Positions 11,626 to 24,089 of a stretch of DNA of 64,000 nt are shown piece by piece; within the stretch, counting starts at the first letter, position 1; the number at the start of each line of letters is the position of its first letter. The position numbers were made by a program, and so were the translations under genes. This DNA comes from Mimachlamys varia (lineage: Eukaryota > Mollusca > Bivalvia > Pectinida > Pectinidae): positions 25,667,001 to 25,731,000 of the forward strand of contig OX392538.1 in assembly GCA_947623455.1 (NCBI GenBank). The letters are read 5' to 3'. The notes beneath the pieces were generated by a model. It was not told the DNA's origin, did no database searches, and was given only the letters and a program-made list of their open reading frames with translations.

Positions 11626-14400
11626 TCTACACTGTTGAGTTGGTATTGGGTCTACACTGTTGAGTTGTTATTGGGTCTACTTTTGTGGGTTGGCATTGGG
11701 TCTACTCTAGTAAGTTGGTATTGGGTCTATTCTTGGGGATTTGTATTGGGTCTATACTGGTGAGTTTGTATTGGGTCTACCTTGGTGAGTTACTATTGAG
11801 TCTACTCTAGTGAGTTGGTATTGGGTCTACTCTGGTGAGTTGGTATTGGGTCTACTCTGGTGAGTTGGTATTGGGTCAACTCTGGTGAGTTGGTATTTGG
11901 TCTACTCTTGTGAGTTGGTATTGGGTCTACTCTGGAGTGTTGGTATTTGGTCCACTCTTATGAGTTGGTATTGGGTCTACTTTGGTGGGTTGATATTTGG
12001 TCTACTCTGGTGGGTTGGTATTGGATCTACACTGGTGAGCTGGTATTGGGTCTACTCTGGTGGGCTGGTATTGGGTCCATTATGATGAGTTGGTATTGGA
12101 TCTACACTGGTGAGCTGGTATTTGGTCTACTCTGGTGAGTTGGTGTTGGGTCTGCTCTGGTGAGCTGGTATTGGGTCTACTCTGGTGAGCTGGTATTGGG
12201 TCCATTCTGACGAGTTGGTATTGGGTCCATTATGATGAGTTGGTATTAGATCTACTCTGGTGAGTTGTTATTGGGTCTACTCGTATTTTGTTTACACTGT
12301 TGAGTTGGTATTGGTTCGTTTTTGATGAGTTGGTATTTGGTCTACTCTGGTGGGCTGGTATAGGGTCCATTATGATGAGTTGGTATTGGATCTACTCTGG
12401 TGGGCTGATATTGGGTCCATTCTGACGAGTTGGTATTGGGTCCTCTCTGGTGGGCTGGTATTGGGTCAATTATGATGAGTTGGTATTGGGTTTCCTCTAG
12501 TTGGTTAATATTGAGTCTACTCTAGTGAGTTGGTATTGAGTCTACTCTGGTTGGTTAGTATTGAGTCTACTCTGATGAGTTGGTATTGAGTCTATTCTGG
12601 TGGGTTTTTATTGGGTCTACACTGGTGAGTTAGTATTTGGTCTGCACTGGTGAGTTGGTATTGGGTCTACACTGGTGAGTTAGTATTTGGTCTACACTGG
12701 TGAGTTGGTATTGAGTCTACTCTGGTGAGTTGGTATTGAGTCTACTCTGGTGAGTTTGTATGGGGTCTACTCTATTGAGTTGGTATTGGGTCTACTCTGG
12801 TGAGTTGATATGGGGTCTATTCTTTGGGATTTGGATTGGGTCTATACTGGTGAGTTAGTATTAGGTCTACCCTGGTGAGTTACTATTGAGTCTACTCTAG
12901 TGAGTTGGTATTGGGTCTACTCAGGTGAGTTGATATTGTTCAACTCTGGTAAGTTGGTATTGGGTCTACACTGTTGAGTTGGTATTGGGTCTACACTGTT
13001 GAGTTGGTATTGGGTCTACACTGTTGAGTTGGTATTGGGTCTACTCTGGTGAGTTGGTATTGGGTCTACACTGTTGAGTTGGTATTGGGTCTACTCTGGT
13101 GAGTTGGTATTGGTATTACACTGATGAGTTGGTATTGGGTCTACAATGGTGAGTTGGTATTGGGTCTACACTGATGAGTTGGTATTGGGTCTACTCTGGT
13201 TGGCTGGCATTGGGTCCATTCTGATGAGCTGGTATTGGGTCTACTCTGGTTGGCTGGTATTGGGTCTACTCTGGTTGGCTGGTATTGGGTCTAGTCTGGT
13301 GTGTTGGTATTAGGTCCACTCTGGTTGGCTGGTATTGGGTCTACTCTGATGAGTTGGTATTGTGTCTACTCTGATGAGTTGGTATTGGGTTTATTCTGGT
13401 GAGTTGGTATTGGGTCTACTCTGGTGAGTTGGTATTGGGTCTTCTCTGGTGGGCTGGTATTTGGTCCATTCAGATGAGTTGGAATTAGGTCCACTCTGGT
13501 GGGCAGGTATTTGCTCCACTCTTGTGAGTTGGTATTGGGTCTACTCTGGAGTGTTGGTATTTGGTCCACTTTTATGAGTTGGTATTGGTTCGTTTTTGAT
13601 GAGTTGGTATTTGGTCTACTCTGGTGAGTTGGTATTGGGTCAACACTGTTGAGTTGGTATTGGGTCCATATTGGTGAGTTGGTATTGGGGCTACTCTGGT
13701 AGGCTGGTATCGGGTCTACTCTGATGAGTTGGTATCGGGTCTCCTCTCGTTAGTTGTCATGAAGTCTATTCTGGTGAGTTGGTATTGGATCTACTCTGGT
13801 GAGTTGTTATTGGGTCTACTCGTATTGAGTTTGCACTGGTGAGTTGGTATTGGTTCTTTTTTGGTGAGTTGGTATTGGGTCTACCCTTGTGAGTTGGTAT
13901 TGGGTCTACTCTTGTGAGTTGGTATTGGGTCTACTCTGGTGAGTTGGTATTGGGTCTACTCTGGTGAGTTGGTATTGGGTCTACTCTGGTAAGTTGGTAT
14001 TGGGTCTACTCTGGTTAGTTAGAATTGGTTCTACTCTTGTGGGCTGGTATTGGGTCAACTCTGGTTAGTTGGTATTGAGTCTACTCTGGTTGGTTAGTAT
14101 TGAGTCTACTCTGGTGAGTTGGTATTGAGTCTATTCTGGTGAGTTGGTATTGGGTCTTCTCTGTTGAGTTGGTATTGAGGAGTCTACTCTGGTGAGTTGG
14201 TATTGAGTCTACTCTGGTGAGTTGGTATTGAGTCTACTCTGGTTGGTTAGTATTGAGTCTACTTTAGTGAGTTGGTATTGGATCTACTCGTATTGGGTTT
14301 ACACTGGTGAGTTGGTATTGGTTCTTTTTTTGATGAGTTGGTATTGGGTCTACTCTGGTTAGTTGGTATTGGTTCTACTATATTGAGTTGGTATTGGGTG
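11612..14400. repeat. 25-bp minisatellite, ~2.8 kb, about 110 units
   Basis: The unit is TTGGGTCTACTCTGGTGAGT plus TGGTA. Variants (CTGATGAG, ATTGAGTCTAC, GGGTCCATT) occur in local runs, as expected from unequal exchange. It directly follows the 34-bp array. Because 25 is not a multiple of three, each short open frame cycles through WVYSGELVLG-type peptides; none is a gene. Confidence 0.9.
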
Positions 14401-14550
14401 TTTTAACAAATGTTGTTTCAATCCCTTAAAATTCGTTGCTATTGATGACAACTTAATAAAGCCCGTTAGGTTTCTCAGCAATAGCAGTGGTAGGGCTTTA
14501 TGCAAGTTTTTCAGCAATAGTTATGCGTGTTTTATGACATTTGTTAAAAC
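14400..14550. mobile_element. Small MITE abutting the minisatellite
   Basis: The terminal inverted repeats GTTTTAACAAATG and CATTTGTTAAAAC enclose an ATAAAGCCC/GGGCTTTAT inner stem. 151 bp, non-coding. Confidence 0.6.
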
Positions 14551-15339
14551 GGTCATCACTTATTTTTTACATTTTGATAGAAAAATTGTGCTTTATTCAG
14601 TTATTTTAAACAGGAAATCAAGCGAATAAAAAAACCCCAATGAAATTGATGACGTCACAATAGAGATTGATGTCGTCAGAATAACAAATGTTAATCAATA
14701 CATTCTTATAAAAATCACAATGTATTACAATGGAAGTATGCGGAGCAATGGTATATATTGTTTATTGAATAATGTATTCTAAATACAGTACATTTCCTTG
14801 GTGTAAATGTACACTTATTTTATCTAGATTGTACGTGACCAGACCGTATGGCTGTGCTCGTCTTGGCTACATCAAGCTTTTAGCATTAACATATGGGGTA
14901 TTATTTCTTGATGTATGTTGACATAAGGTGCCGCCGGGACAACTTACGATTGCACAACAGACCAGCCATGCATACATGTCAATATCTGCCATGTAAGCCT
15001 GTTACATGGCTCCTACAAAATCGATTCTATCATATTTCCTTTAGAAAAAAATGTCTTTTTGCAAGATTAATCCGGTGGATTTTTTTTCTTTTTATTCTTT
15101 TTAATAGAAACTGAAAGTGAATTATTTGTCAAAAATATTTAATCAAACTCATTTGAATTAATATAAGAAAACTAAATTGACAGTGCATTGATTCGAATTG
15201 TGACATGCGCGAAGGTGATATGATGGCAACTGTACATATTTGATTTTACTCTTAAAGCCTCCATTTATATGATAAATAGTCATTTGTTGAGGATAATCTT
15301 AATATTCTGTCATTTTGCCTTCCTTCCTTACCATGGTGT
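14551..15339. other. Intergenic, with CRE-like tandem motif
   Basis: No gene seen. GATGACGTCACAATAGAGAT followed by a degenerate second copy (14648-14683) matches a duplicated block at 20952-20989, so both are parts of one dispersed repeat. TGACGTCA is the CREB/ATF consensus, but there is no gene context. Confidence 0.45.
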
Positions 15340-15575
15340 TTACATGGCGGGTGTAGTCGGTGAAGCAGAAGACGCTTACTTTTCCGAAACACCTGATCTT
15401 ATTGTCTTGTACTTTTGCATTTGTGCCCAGGCAAATCTTTCCTGTTTCAAATTTTGACCTTAGGTTAATCACAAACGGAACTCCTCGGCCGAATGACCGA
15501 GGAGTTCCAATTGAGGTTAATCGATCTTGAATTAGGATTACGGTTTTGTTAACGCTTTGGTATTCTCTCTTTTTT
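15340..15575 (+). repeat. Dispersed repeat family D, plus copy, with hairpin insertion
   Basis: GAAGCAGAAGACGCTTACTT, then CTTATTGTCTTGTACTTTTG and GGTTTTGTTAACGCTTTGGT. Other copies: 16130, 16575, 17225 (minus) and 23510, 57795 (plus). Interrupted at 15471-15513 by a small hairpin. No protein could be read from it. Confidence 0.65.
15471..15513. mobile_element. 43-bp hairpin insertion with 9-bp duplication
   Basis: CGGAACTCCTCGG and CCGAGGAGTTCC pair around an 8-nt loop. AGGTTAATC flanks both sides (15462-15470 and 15514-15522). It looks like a minimal fold-back insertion; 9-bp duplications are typical of Mutator-type elements. Confidence 0.55.
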
Positions 15576-15599
15576 CAACATATTATGTCTCCAGTATAT

Positions 15600-15880
15600 T
15601 ATATCTGGACATTATGCATGTCGCCATTACACACATACAAAGATGACGTAACACACACATGTGCTGCTCCTTTTAAATTTAGTAATAGATACAGTATGCC
15701 GAAAACATGTATTAAACTGCACCATACAACTGTTTCGTCCTCCTAGGACTCTTCAGTGATGCCAGCGGCCATAAAGTGTAGAAACAGACGGGTCAGGTGC
15801 GTAAAACTCATTTAACTTATGAATTTAGAAGTAAAATTAAACTAGTTCTGTATAATTTCAAATCGTATACTACAAAAATG
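15600..15880 (-). repeat. Dispersed repeat family H, minus copy, with hammerhead-like core
   Basis: Matches 24100-24420 in inverse orientation (GATACAGTATGCC, TTAGAAGTAAAATTAAACTAG, GATGACGTAACACACAC). A third, partial copy at 19285-19395 lacks an intact core. It lies next to a family D repeat here and also at 23.5-24.4 kb, so D and H may be parts of one element. Confidence 0.6.
15730..15756 (-). ncRNA. Hammerhead ribozyme-like core
   Basis: The minus strand reads CTGAAGAG, a 5-bp stem II (GTCCT/AGGAC, loop AGG), then GAAACAG. These are the invariant CUGANGA and GAAA boxes of the hammerhead. A possible 5' stem III strand CTG followed by UU (15787-15783) can pair with CAG. Stem I pairing is weak, so activity is unproven. 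Confidence 0.5.
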
Positions 15881-16129
15881 TATATACTATGTACCGTGCC
15901 ACTACTCAAATGAGATCAACTGTGGCTATCGAGGCTCCAGCAAACCTCGGGGACTAAACATTCCACCAGCAGAGTCTGCCACCCCCTATCATTAAAGATA
16001 ACGTAACACACACATGTGCTGCACCTGTAGACTCATGTCCTTAAATTGCATAAATTGATGATAGGACATGTAACCCTATAACACAAAACCATTGATAGGG
16101 GTTCGATTGCCATCCTGGTTGAGATTTTT
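15881..16129. other. No gene recognised
   Basis: Contains a short fragment of family H (GATAACGTAACACACACATG near 15990) and otherwise unassigned sequence. Confidence 0.35.
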
Positions 16130-16350
16130 ACAAGAGAATAACGAAATGTATACAAAAACATAATCCGAACTCAGCGATTACACGGAGACTCCGAAAAGAT
16201 AATGAGACCAGGTGTTCCGAAAGAGCAAACGTCCTCCGCCCTATCGACGAAACCCGCCGTAGATGTCTAGGTCACACAAAAGGAAACGCATCCTCAAAGT
16301 GAAAACCGAAGCATCGATCTCAATCATACCAAGCTACAAATATAATCCAC
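16130..16350 (-). repeat. Dispersed repeat family D, minus copy 1
   Basis: AGAGAATAACGAAATGTATA, CATAATCCGAACTCAG, GAGACCAGGTGTTCCGAAAG and CTCCGCCCTATCGACGAAAC align to the inverse of the 15340 copy. Confidence 0.6.
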
Positions 16351-16574
16351 CCCTGTCAGATAATTGAATGGTTCTGATATTTATTTAGATACAAAAAGGT
16401 CACAGTGATCTTTTTATGTTTCACGATACATCACGATACAAAATAACACGCTACTTTTTTCAAAGTTCCTTCATAATTTTGTTACGAAAACTTGAACTTG
16501 GGACGTATAATTCTATATATTCACGGTGTTCTTTTAGTGTACAACTATTATACGAAATATCGTACCTAAATTTC

Positions 16575-16830
16575 AAAACTCATAAAAAACAGGGAATACC
16601 GAAGCACTAACAAAACCATAATCCGAAATCAAAATCAATAAAACTAAGGACAAAATATGAACAAAGGAAAGATTTACACGCAGACCTTGAAAAAGTAGAA
16701 GAGAATTCGACCAGGTGATCTGGAAGAATAAGTGTTATCTGCTTCATCGATAACACCTGCCATGTAATTCTAAGTCACCACCAATTAAATGTCGAAGTCC
16801 CCAAAGTGAGAACTGAGGCATCATTCTTTA
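16575..16830 (-). repeat. Dispersed repeat family D, minus copy 2
   Basis: GGGAATACCGAAGCACTAAC, CATAATCCGAAATCAAAATC, GACCAGGTGATCTGGAAGAA and CTTCATCGATAACACCTGCC. Head-to-tail with the copies at 16130 and 17225, so the family is locally clustered. Confidence 0.6.
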
Positions 16831-17224
16831 TCATAACAATTTGGCTAGTTAGCATGCTAGTATTAAAAAAACATACACCTTCCTGCCATACAAGAAACAG
16901 GATATTCCTCAATGAGACAAAGATGAGGACCACGAAACCTATTTTAACCGTATTTCAAATATTTGTTCGCTATGATAGTACCACAAACCGTCTCAGGCAA
17001 AAAAATGATATTTCTAAAGCCGCTTTATAAGAAGAAGGGGAACACTCATTTGTTGATACTTAAGGCTAGTTACATGGAAAAAGAACATGTATCTTGAATC
17101 GAATTATGTATGCAAGAACCATACCACGCGATAACAATATTTATATTAACAAGGCTAGATTAATTATTTTATTCAAATATGCATTCTCTTTCCAAATTTT
17201 GAAACAAATTATGTGATTTTTTTC

Positions 17225-17490
17225 AGAGAATACTGAAGCGTCAACAAAACCATAACAGAAATTAAAATAGATTAAGCTAGGGGCAAAATGTGAAAAATGG
17301 AAAGATTTACAAGGAGACCCTTGTAAAGGTACAAGAGAACAAGACCAGGCATACCGGAAGAGTAAGCGTTTTCTTCTTCATCGACGACATCCGCCATGTA
17401 AATTTAGGTAAAATCCAAGTAAATGGCATGACCTCAAAGCGAGAACTGAGGAATAATTTTCAATCAGAACATGCAGGCATACCAATAAAC
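17225..17490 (-). repeat. Dispersed repeat family D, minus copy 3
   Basis: AGAGAATACTGAAGCGTCAA, CCATAACAGAAATTAAAATA, AAGACCAGGCATACCGGAAG and CTTCATCGACGACATCCGCC. It continues with the AAAGCGAGAACTGAGG segment also seen after copy 2. Confidence 0.6.
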
Positions 17491-17691
17491 ATATTCATAG
17501 CTCATTGATAATAACGATACTATATTAATTGTTTTATTCACATATGCATTCTCGTTCCCAATTTTGTAACAGTTACACTTCTGCACTAAACAACATTATT
17601 GTTTTGTAATATCTAAATGTGTGTAACTGAACCTGCCAATATAAACATAGGGCTTTTGGTGATACGAGTCTGTTAAGCACCACATAAGTTA

Positions 17692-18775
17692 AACAAGAGA
17701 TCCCTCAGGGACCTTGGCACCATCCATCGATGTTTTTCATTCATTCTTAGAAAGATGGACGTTTTCCCTTTTCGTTTCAACTTTCATTTATGTATTTAAT
17801 ATCTTCGTTCTATGAATTTCTCTTGAAGATTATCAATATTGGAAAGAAGATCTCGTGCCAGGAGTTTTGTTTTTCGGATCAGTTCCAAATTCCAAATCCA
17901 TCTTGTATTCCTTAACATATAACCATAATATACTTTCATAGTCCACATACAAGATGGCCGTCTGGCAGCCATGTTTCCCTCTGGAGCAGTCCAAAAATTA
18001 GACCATGCACAACTAAGGACCGAACAGAAAGGTATTTCTCAAGAAATAGCAATAACAAACTATTACTGTCAAAATCCACGATTGCTGTTTGGTGGGCATA
18101 TAATTTTTCGAAAAAACTCAAAAACTGGATATTGCACAATTAAGGACAAACGGAACTTACATATGAAATTTAATCAAAGTCCACCCAGTATTTCTCAAGA
18201 AATAACGATCACAATCTAAATGCAAAATCCAAGATAGATGCCTATCGGTCATATTGTTAATCAGATCTGTCCTAAAATAGACTTTACACAACTAGGCACC
18301 AAGGGAAACCTACATATAAAATTTGAGAATGATCCATCAAGTGCTTTTCAAGAAATAGTGATAGCAGTTTATTATTCACAAATCAAAGATAGCCGCCTAT
18401 TGGCCATATTATTTATCAGATTTGTCAAAAATTGACCATGCACAACTAAGGACAAGCGGAACCTGCATTTGAAATTTGATTAAAGTCCATGCAGTACTTC
18501 TCAAGAAATAGCGATAACAAACTATTTCTCACAAATCCAAGATGGCCACCTGTGAGCTATATTATTTATCAGATCTGTCGGCAAATTAACTATGCACAGC
18601 AAGGCACCAATAGGAACCTACACATGAAGTTTAAGAATGGTCCATCAAATACTTCTCAAGAAATAGCGATACTAAACTATTACTCACAAATCCAAGATGG
18701 CCTCCTGTCGGCCAATTTGTTTATTGAATCTATTCGAAAATAGACCATGCACAACTAGGCACCAAGTCGGTAAAT
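17692..18775. mobile_element. Element with six ~154-bp tandem units
   Basis: Starts ACAAGAGATCCCTCAGGGAC (with an internal hairpin), followed by units beginning CCAAGATGGCC at about 17949, 18075, 18227, 18382, 18537 and 18691. Each contains GACCATGCACAACTAAGG and TCAAGAAATAGCGATAAC. Same architecture as the 7800 element but unrelated sequence. It ends just before a GTAAACGC/GCGTTTAC hairpin (18781-18798). Open frames here are repeat-derived. Confidence 0.65.
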
Positions 18776-18798
18776 TTAACGTAAACGCTCGCGTTTAC

Positions 18799-20610
18799 GC
18801 AATTTAACTACTGCTCAATTGGAATTATAATCTCATAAACTAAACAAAATAAAAGGTTTAACCTTTATTAATAATATTAAAAATAATAATATCGTATCTT
18901 CTTATTCATATGTTCCTTATATTCGTTCGCGTGATATTTTGATTTAATTTAACTGTTTAAACTCGATTTTGTATTCTTAGTAAGATTAAAACCGGTTATA
19001 AACGGTCGTATTATTTCCATTATATAGTATAACTGCAATATAGTCGTGATACATACACCAGCATCATACAAAGAAAGACAACTCCACAACATATACATCG
19101 ATAAAACATGATTCAAATATCACCAAAATTGCTTTATAAAACAGCATTTGTCAATATTTAATATGTCAAAGGTTGCTTATGAACATGCAGAGTTTTTTTT
19201 TCTATCTTTCTTTTTAATACTATCTGTAACTTTCATTTCGTGAACACTTCAGAGGGCTTCAGGAGTCTAACACTATACCAATAATGCTGTATGATGCAGT
19301 TTAATTCATTTCTTCGGCATACTGTATCTATTACTAAATTTAAGAGGTGCAGCATATGTGCGTGTTACGGCATCTTTACATGATTTTGCAGAAAGCGTTC
19401 CAAAGCCTTTGTCCTGCATGTAAGGTGTCCGAATTGTACCTGCTGCCCTCATTGCATTATTTGTTAGAGGCGATTAAATATATTTTATCTTTTCTTTTTT
19501 CAAAAAACCAGTAGTTCCTTCCTAATGTCTCCTTAGTAGACACCAACTCACGTTTGGCCTTTAGTTGATTGTCTCCCCTGTCAGGAAGTCTTTATGTTCT
19601 GTCCCCTGACATACTCACTGTCGTGCACGTGCTGTAGATATGACTTTTCAAGATGGCGACTGATCCAAGAACGAAAAGGTAGGTCTAGCTTTCAAACATC
19701 CATTTCCGACTTTATATGAATAATAGGGTTATTGTGTCTTATTCATAAGTAATGCCGACAATGTTGTACATATGTAGATGATCGAAGGTAGACTTTGATT
19801 TGATGAAATATGCATGCGAACTTTGTCAACAAACCCATTTGCAAATTCGAAGCGTGACATGGGCTTGGTTTTCTACCCTCAATTAAAGCAGCAACTTGTG
19901 TTCATTTCGAGTTTAATGTCTCATAAAAGCTCACACAAGCTTCTAATCAATCGTCTATGTCTCTAACAATGGTAGTTTTTAATCCCTGCTTGACGCTCTC
20001 AGTAGTATAGGAAATGAAAGCACTGGTTCAAGCGTTGTTATTATAGCATGACTTGGAACGGTGTTCTACTGTGGACCTGTACAATAGTACAAATAAGTAT
20101 GGTAAAATCGGAACAAGTTAGAAAATGTCGTAATAAGGCTTACACGAACAAACCGCAGCCTCTCATATACAATCGCACTCAACACATGCACATACATGCA
20201 TCACCTATGTTTTTGATAAGACGTAAAACTAAATAATTCCAAACTACTCAGAGCCTAACGACCAAGACTGATTAATGGAATCAACATAGTTCGAGTATTA
20301 AACTGAAGCAAGAAACTATCAGATCATCAACTTCTTGTTATAGAAATGATACCATCACTACAGTACTAAAATATGCAATGACATAAAAAAAACTTCGAAT
20401 ATCAAAGAATATGGAATGAAATATGACGTAAATCGTCTACAAGAAGACATTCGTTTTTTTTTCTAAAATCGATTTCGTAAATATGTTGTTTGTTGCTAGA
20501 ACATTGGATACGAGAAATCATGTTTAAATACAACAATTAGTTTATCATCGTTACTATACACACACTACTTCGTAAGCAGTACTACTCAGCATTCCAATAT
20601 GGCATCAGAG
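18799..20610. other. Mostly unassigned; possible isolated first exon near 19653
   Basis: Contains a decayed family H fragment (19285-19395). At 19653 the plus strand reads AAGATGGCGACTGATCCAAG and then AACGAAAAGGTAGGT: an ATG in good context, nine codons and a GT donor. Without a second exon this remains only a candidate 5' exon. Confidence 0.2.
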
Positions 20611-20826
20611 GGGCTGCGGTGGCCGAGATTCTGACATTCTACCACTAGCCCTCCACGTCTGGGTTGCGGGTTCTAAACCAATGTGGGGCAGTTGCAAACT
20701 TGCCTGGTACTGACTGTAGGTCGGTGTATTTTTCTCCGGGTACTTCGGCCTTTCTCCACCTCCAAAACCTGGCACGTCATTAAATGGCCGTGGCTGCTAA
20801 AAGGACGTAAAACAAAATAAACCAAA
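20611..20826 (+). mobile_element. SINE with tRNA-Leu/Ser-like head, plus copy
   Basis: GGGGCTGCGGTGGCCGAG (box A TGGCCGAG), GGGTTGCGGGTTCTAAACC (box B), TTTTTCTCCGGGTACTTCGG in the body and the tail AAACAAAATAAACCAAA. Same family as 1119-1340. Confidence 0.78.
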
Positions 20827-23509
20827 TCTAAATGATTGGGGGTAATACTTATTCAAAGACACATGTTTTAAAGACTTAGGAATTTTTTTGCTTTATTTAG
20901 TTTTTTCGGACGGATTTTGAGCAGCAAACCAAGTGAAGACAACAAGGAAAGTGATGACGTCACAATAGAGATTGATGACGTCACAATAGCAACTGCTGTT
21001 ATAGTCCGAGGCACAGGTTGTTATAGGCGTATTACAGCAACAGCCTCTTAGCATTGTGTCAATGAAAAATTACAGAGCAAATGTAAATATAAAAGTATGA
21101 AAGCAATGGTTCTCGAGACGTAGCACGTGGTTTAATTATGACGTCATAGATCAAACCTGTTCAATGAGAGTCTTGTCGCTCCGCTTCGAATAATATGGAG
21201 AATGCCCTTGCGTCAATCGCTCAAATGACTAATTATTATTATTGGCGCCAATTTCATTCAAGCTGGGCTGTTCCGCCAATGTCGTTTAAATGACAAATGA
21301 CGACATATATACAAACACAGGTAATAAACTATTACTTATAGAAAATATAAATGGAGTAAATAAACTTCAATAGTGCTTTGAAAGGTCAGCCGATACATCC
21401 ATATTCAGAATGAAGCCCGCTAGGGCTTCATTCAATAAGGATGTAACGGCCGTTAAATTTACAGACGCGGGTGTATCGCTATTATGACTCCCGTACCGGT
21501 TTCTTTCGTCATCCTGACTGATGTCAGTATATATCAGTAGAAAGGTAAACTGTTACAATCTACCTGTCTTATCCAGGTGAATTCACTGACTAATCAACTA
21601 ATTAGTGTCAAGATTGTGTTAGATCAATAATACCCTGTGAATGGCACGCCCGTGAATTGTAATGTGACGATCTCTTGACTACGATATTCTTCAAGATCAC
21701 GAACGAAATTAGCATTCAAATGCCCTACAAAACACCATTTTACGATTTTTTAGCCAATTACAAGTAAAAAGTATGCATGGACTTTCGTTTTAAAAAATAT
21801 GAGTATATTGTACGTATTGTAAATATCAGTATGTAACTATCACAGCAAGATTTGCTGTTATACACGTTAAACATATATACAATGTTAATGTAGGCAAACA
21901 GTGAATATGGCGATGCCTTGATTTTCACGGCCTACGATGACGTCACAAGCGAATGGCCTCGTTCTGGGTCACGAAATATGCATATTTGAGAGGTCAGCAA
22001 AAATTACTCAATAATACTGTCACCACAAATCAACCATACGCGTGCAATATTGGGTGTGTGATACGGTTTTAAAACATGGCTTTTAACTGATATAAAATGT
22101 TCATTTTTCGTTGCACAAATCCTTAAAACACACCCATTCAACCTCAGCAATTACAATTCATGTCTCTTTGTTATTCTGTAATTATTTAAACGGCACAACG
22201 CATTGATGATGCAATCACTGATTCTCTAATCTAAAGATGAACAAAATATATGAAACAAGGTCACACTATGGTACTTGATGTATGCAAATAACCTGGAATG
22301 GGATTTGTTTAAACTACCAGTATCAGTCATCCATTATCAGCTTAATGTTGCGCAATAAGTTCATCTATTGCTTATACAAATCCTTTGATATTTATGCCAT
22401 CAATCCAATAAATATGGAAATAATATGATATCTTGTTTAAGCGTTCCCTCTTTAACTACTGTATAAAGTGTCAACAGTTTTCACGGGCTATTAGCACAAC
22501 ACTGGTTTAAGGACGTAACTCGCTGTATTAGTATACGTCAATCTCATACATATAAAGAATACACAACAATCTGTTGCCGGCACAAATCTCCCTCAACCCC
22601 ATTCCAATATATATAATGTACAATTTAAATACCGGATTTGTTACGGTCGTCAACATTACAATCCAATTTTCTATACTTTGCAAAAAAATACATGTGCAAA
22701 TTTAATTGAATATAATTTGTATATAAACCGACATGTAGACGAAAATGATTAAGTAAATAGCAGCGATTGTCAATGTTGCATGCTAAGAGCGAGCATGAGA
22801 ATAAAATCATATATCAAATTGTGGACACCTGTGGCTACCAAGTGGTAGGTAAGTCGTATGGTGTGCGCTATCACATGCATGTAGGGCGCCTGAGCAATTT
22901 GATTCAAAGCATATCTTAATCTCTGCGCCGTTCCGTAAGAGCAGGTTAAAAGTCAGAACTAGTTTACTTATACCACAATCATTTACTTTAAGATCTTTGA
23001 GACTTTTCTGGTAAACATTTTATCTGAATGTTAGGTTTAAGGAAATGCAGGAGAACTATATATTGTCCCCATATGATACCAAATTTGTGTGTTATTTCTT
23101 CATAAAACGACATCAGGTTTATTATTGTAATACATTCTTGCATAATAATATTTCATGATTTTGGATATATTTGTAAATTGGTGTTTTAATCTATTTTGTT
23201 ATATCGTGGAGTGAATAAGATATTTCCTTGTTTTCGTCAGTGATGAACAATCTAAAATCTCTTTGATCTCTGATTGCTCAACACAGACCATTTCTGGAAA
23301 CAGTATTTATACATTCACACTTATGACTTGGTGAAGACTCTGGGCAAGTTTTATGGTCTCCATCTTGATCTCACTGAGAAATATTCTGTATCTTTTTGTG
23401 ATATGGAGATGGACGTTTTGACTGCTAACTAGTGTGTTTACTTGCTGTGAGTGACAGTGATGTCTCGGCTCTCATTTTCAGGATTGATGTTTACTGGGAT
23501 GTGACCATA
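20827..23509. other. No gene recognised
   Basis: AT-rich. Contains the duplicated GATGACGTCACAATAGAGAT block at 20952-20989 and a 24-bp near-perfect palindrome at 21409-21432 (AATGAAGCCC/GGGCTTCATT). Otherwise only short frames without domain signal. Confidence 0.4.
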
Positions 23510-24015
23510 TTTGCATTGCGGGTGACGTCGATGACACAAAAGACGCTTACTCTTCTGGAACACCAGGGCCCGTACTCATGAAACTGTTCCTATGCCCAAG
23601 CATGGATTCTTCTGTGCTCTATATGTATTTCTTGCTATGGCTAGAGCTTATTTAAACTATCTAATTCTGTCAGCGGTTTTGGTAAAACATTGAAGAAGCA
23701 TGAAGACGAAAGCTATTTTCAACATTAACAGGGATTTTTGGGTTCTCCGACATGATTTAGGCGAGTTTCAAGAAAGTCGGCTTGTGAACACAGAATCCGT
23801 GCTTGAGCATGAGAATAGTTTCATGAATACGGGCCCTGTTCTTATTATCTCACTAAATATATTACCAAATCGTAAAGGTGCATCATGTGTGTGTTACGTC
23901 ATCTCTTTGTACTTTAACGAGGGTCGCAATGTAAATCTGTCCTTTGTTCATATTTTTGCTTTAATTTAATAGATTTTGAGTTCGGATTATGGTTTTGTTG
24001 ACGCTTTGGTATTTT
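23510..24015 (+). repeat. Dispersed repeat family D, plus copy split by a MITE
   Basis: GGGTGACGTCGATGACACAA and AGACGCTTACTCTTCTGGAA on the left, and CTTTGTTCATATTTTTGC, GAGTTCGGATTATGGTTTTG on the right, are one family D copy interrupted between 23564 and 23838. Confidence 0.65.
23564..23838. mobile_element. MITE nested in a dispersed repeat
   Basis: The inverted termini CAGGGCCCGTACTCATGAAA and its inverse (AGTTTCATGAATACGGGCCC then TG) are about 21 bp with one or two mismatches. 275 bp, no coding capacity. The 89-codon open frame over it is incidental. Confidence 0.65.
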
Positions 24016-24089
24016 GTACACAGCCTGTTTACGGCGAGAGTGCTGGGTCGTCATCTCTTACTACAAATGTGACTCCTACATCTATACCA

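Noticed and set aside
11575..13569. Open frames over the 25-bp minisatellite
   Set aside because: Repeat-derived: the unit is not a multiple of three and all frames give the same cycling peptide.
17936..18743. Series of short frames with SQEIAITNYYSQ repeats
   Set aside because: They are the ~154-bp tandem units of a mobile element read through; each unit restarts and stops independently.
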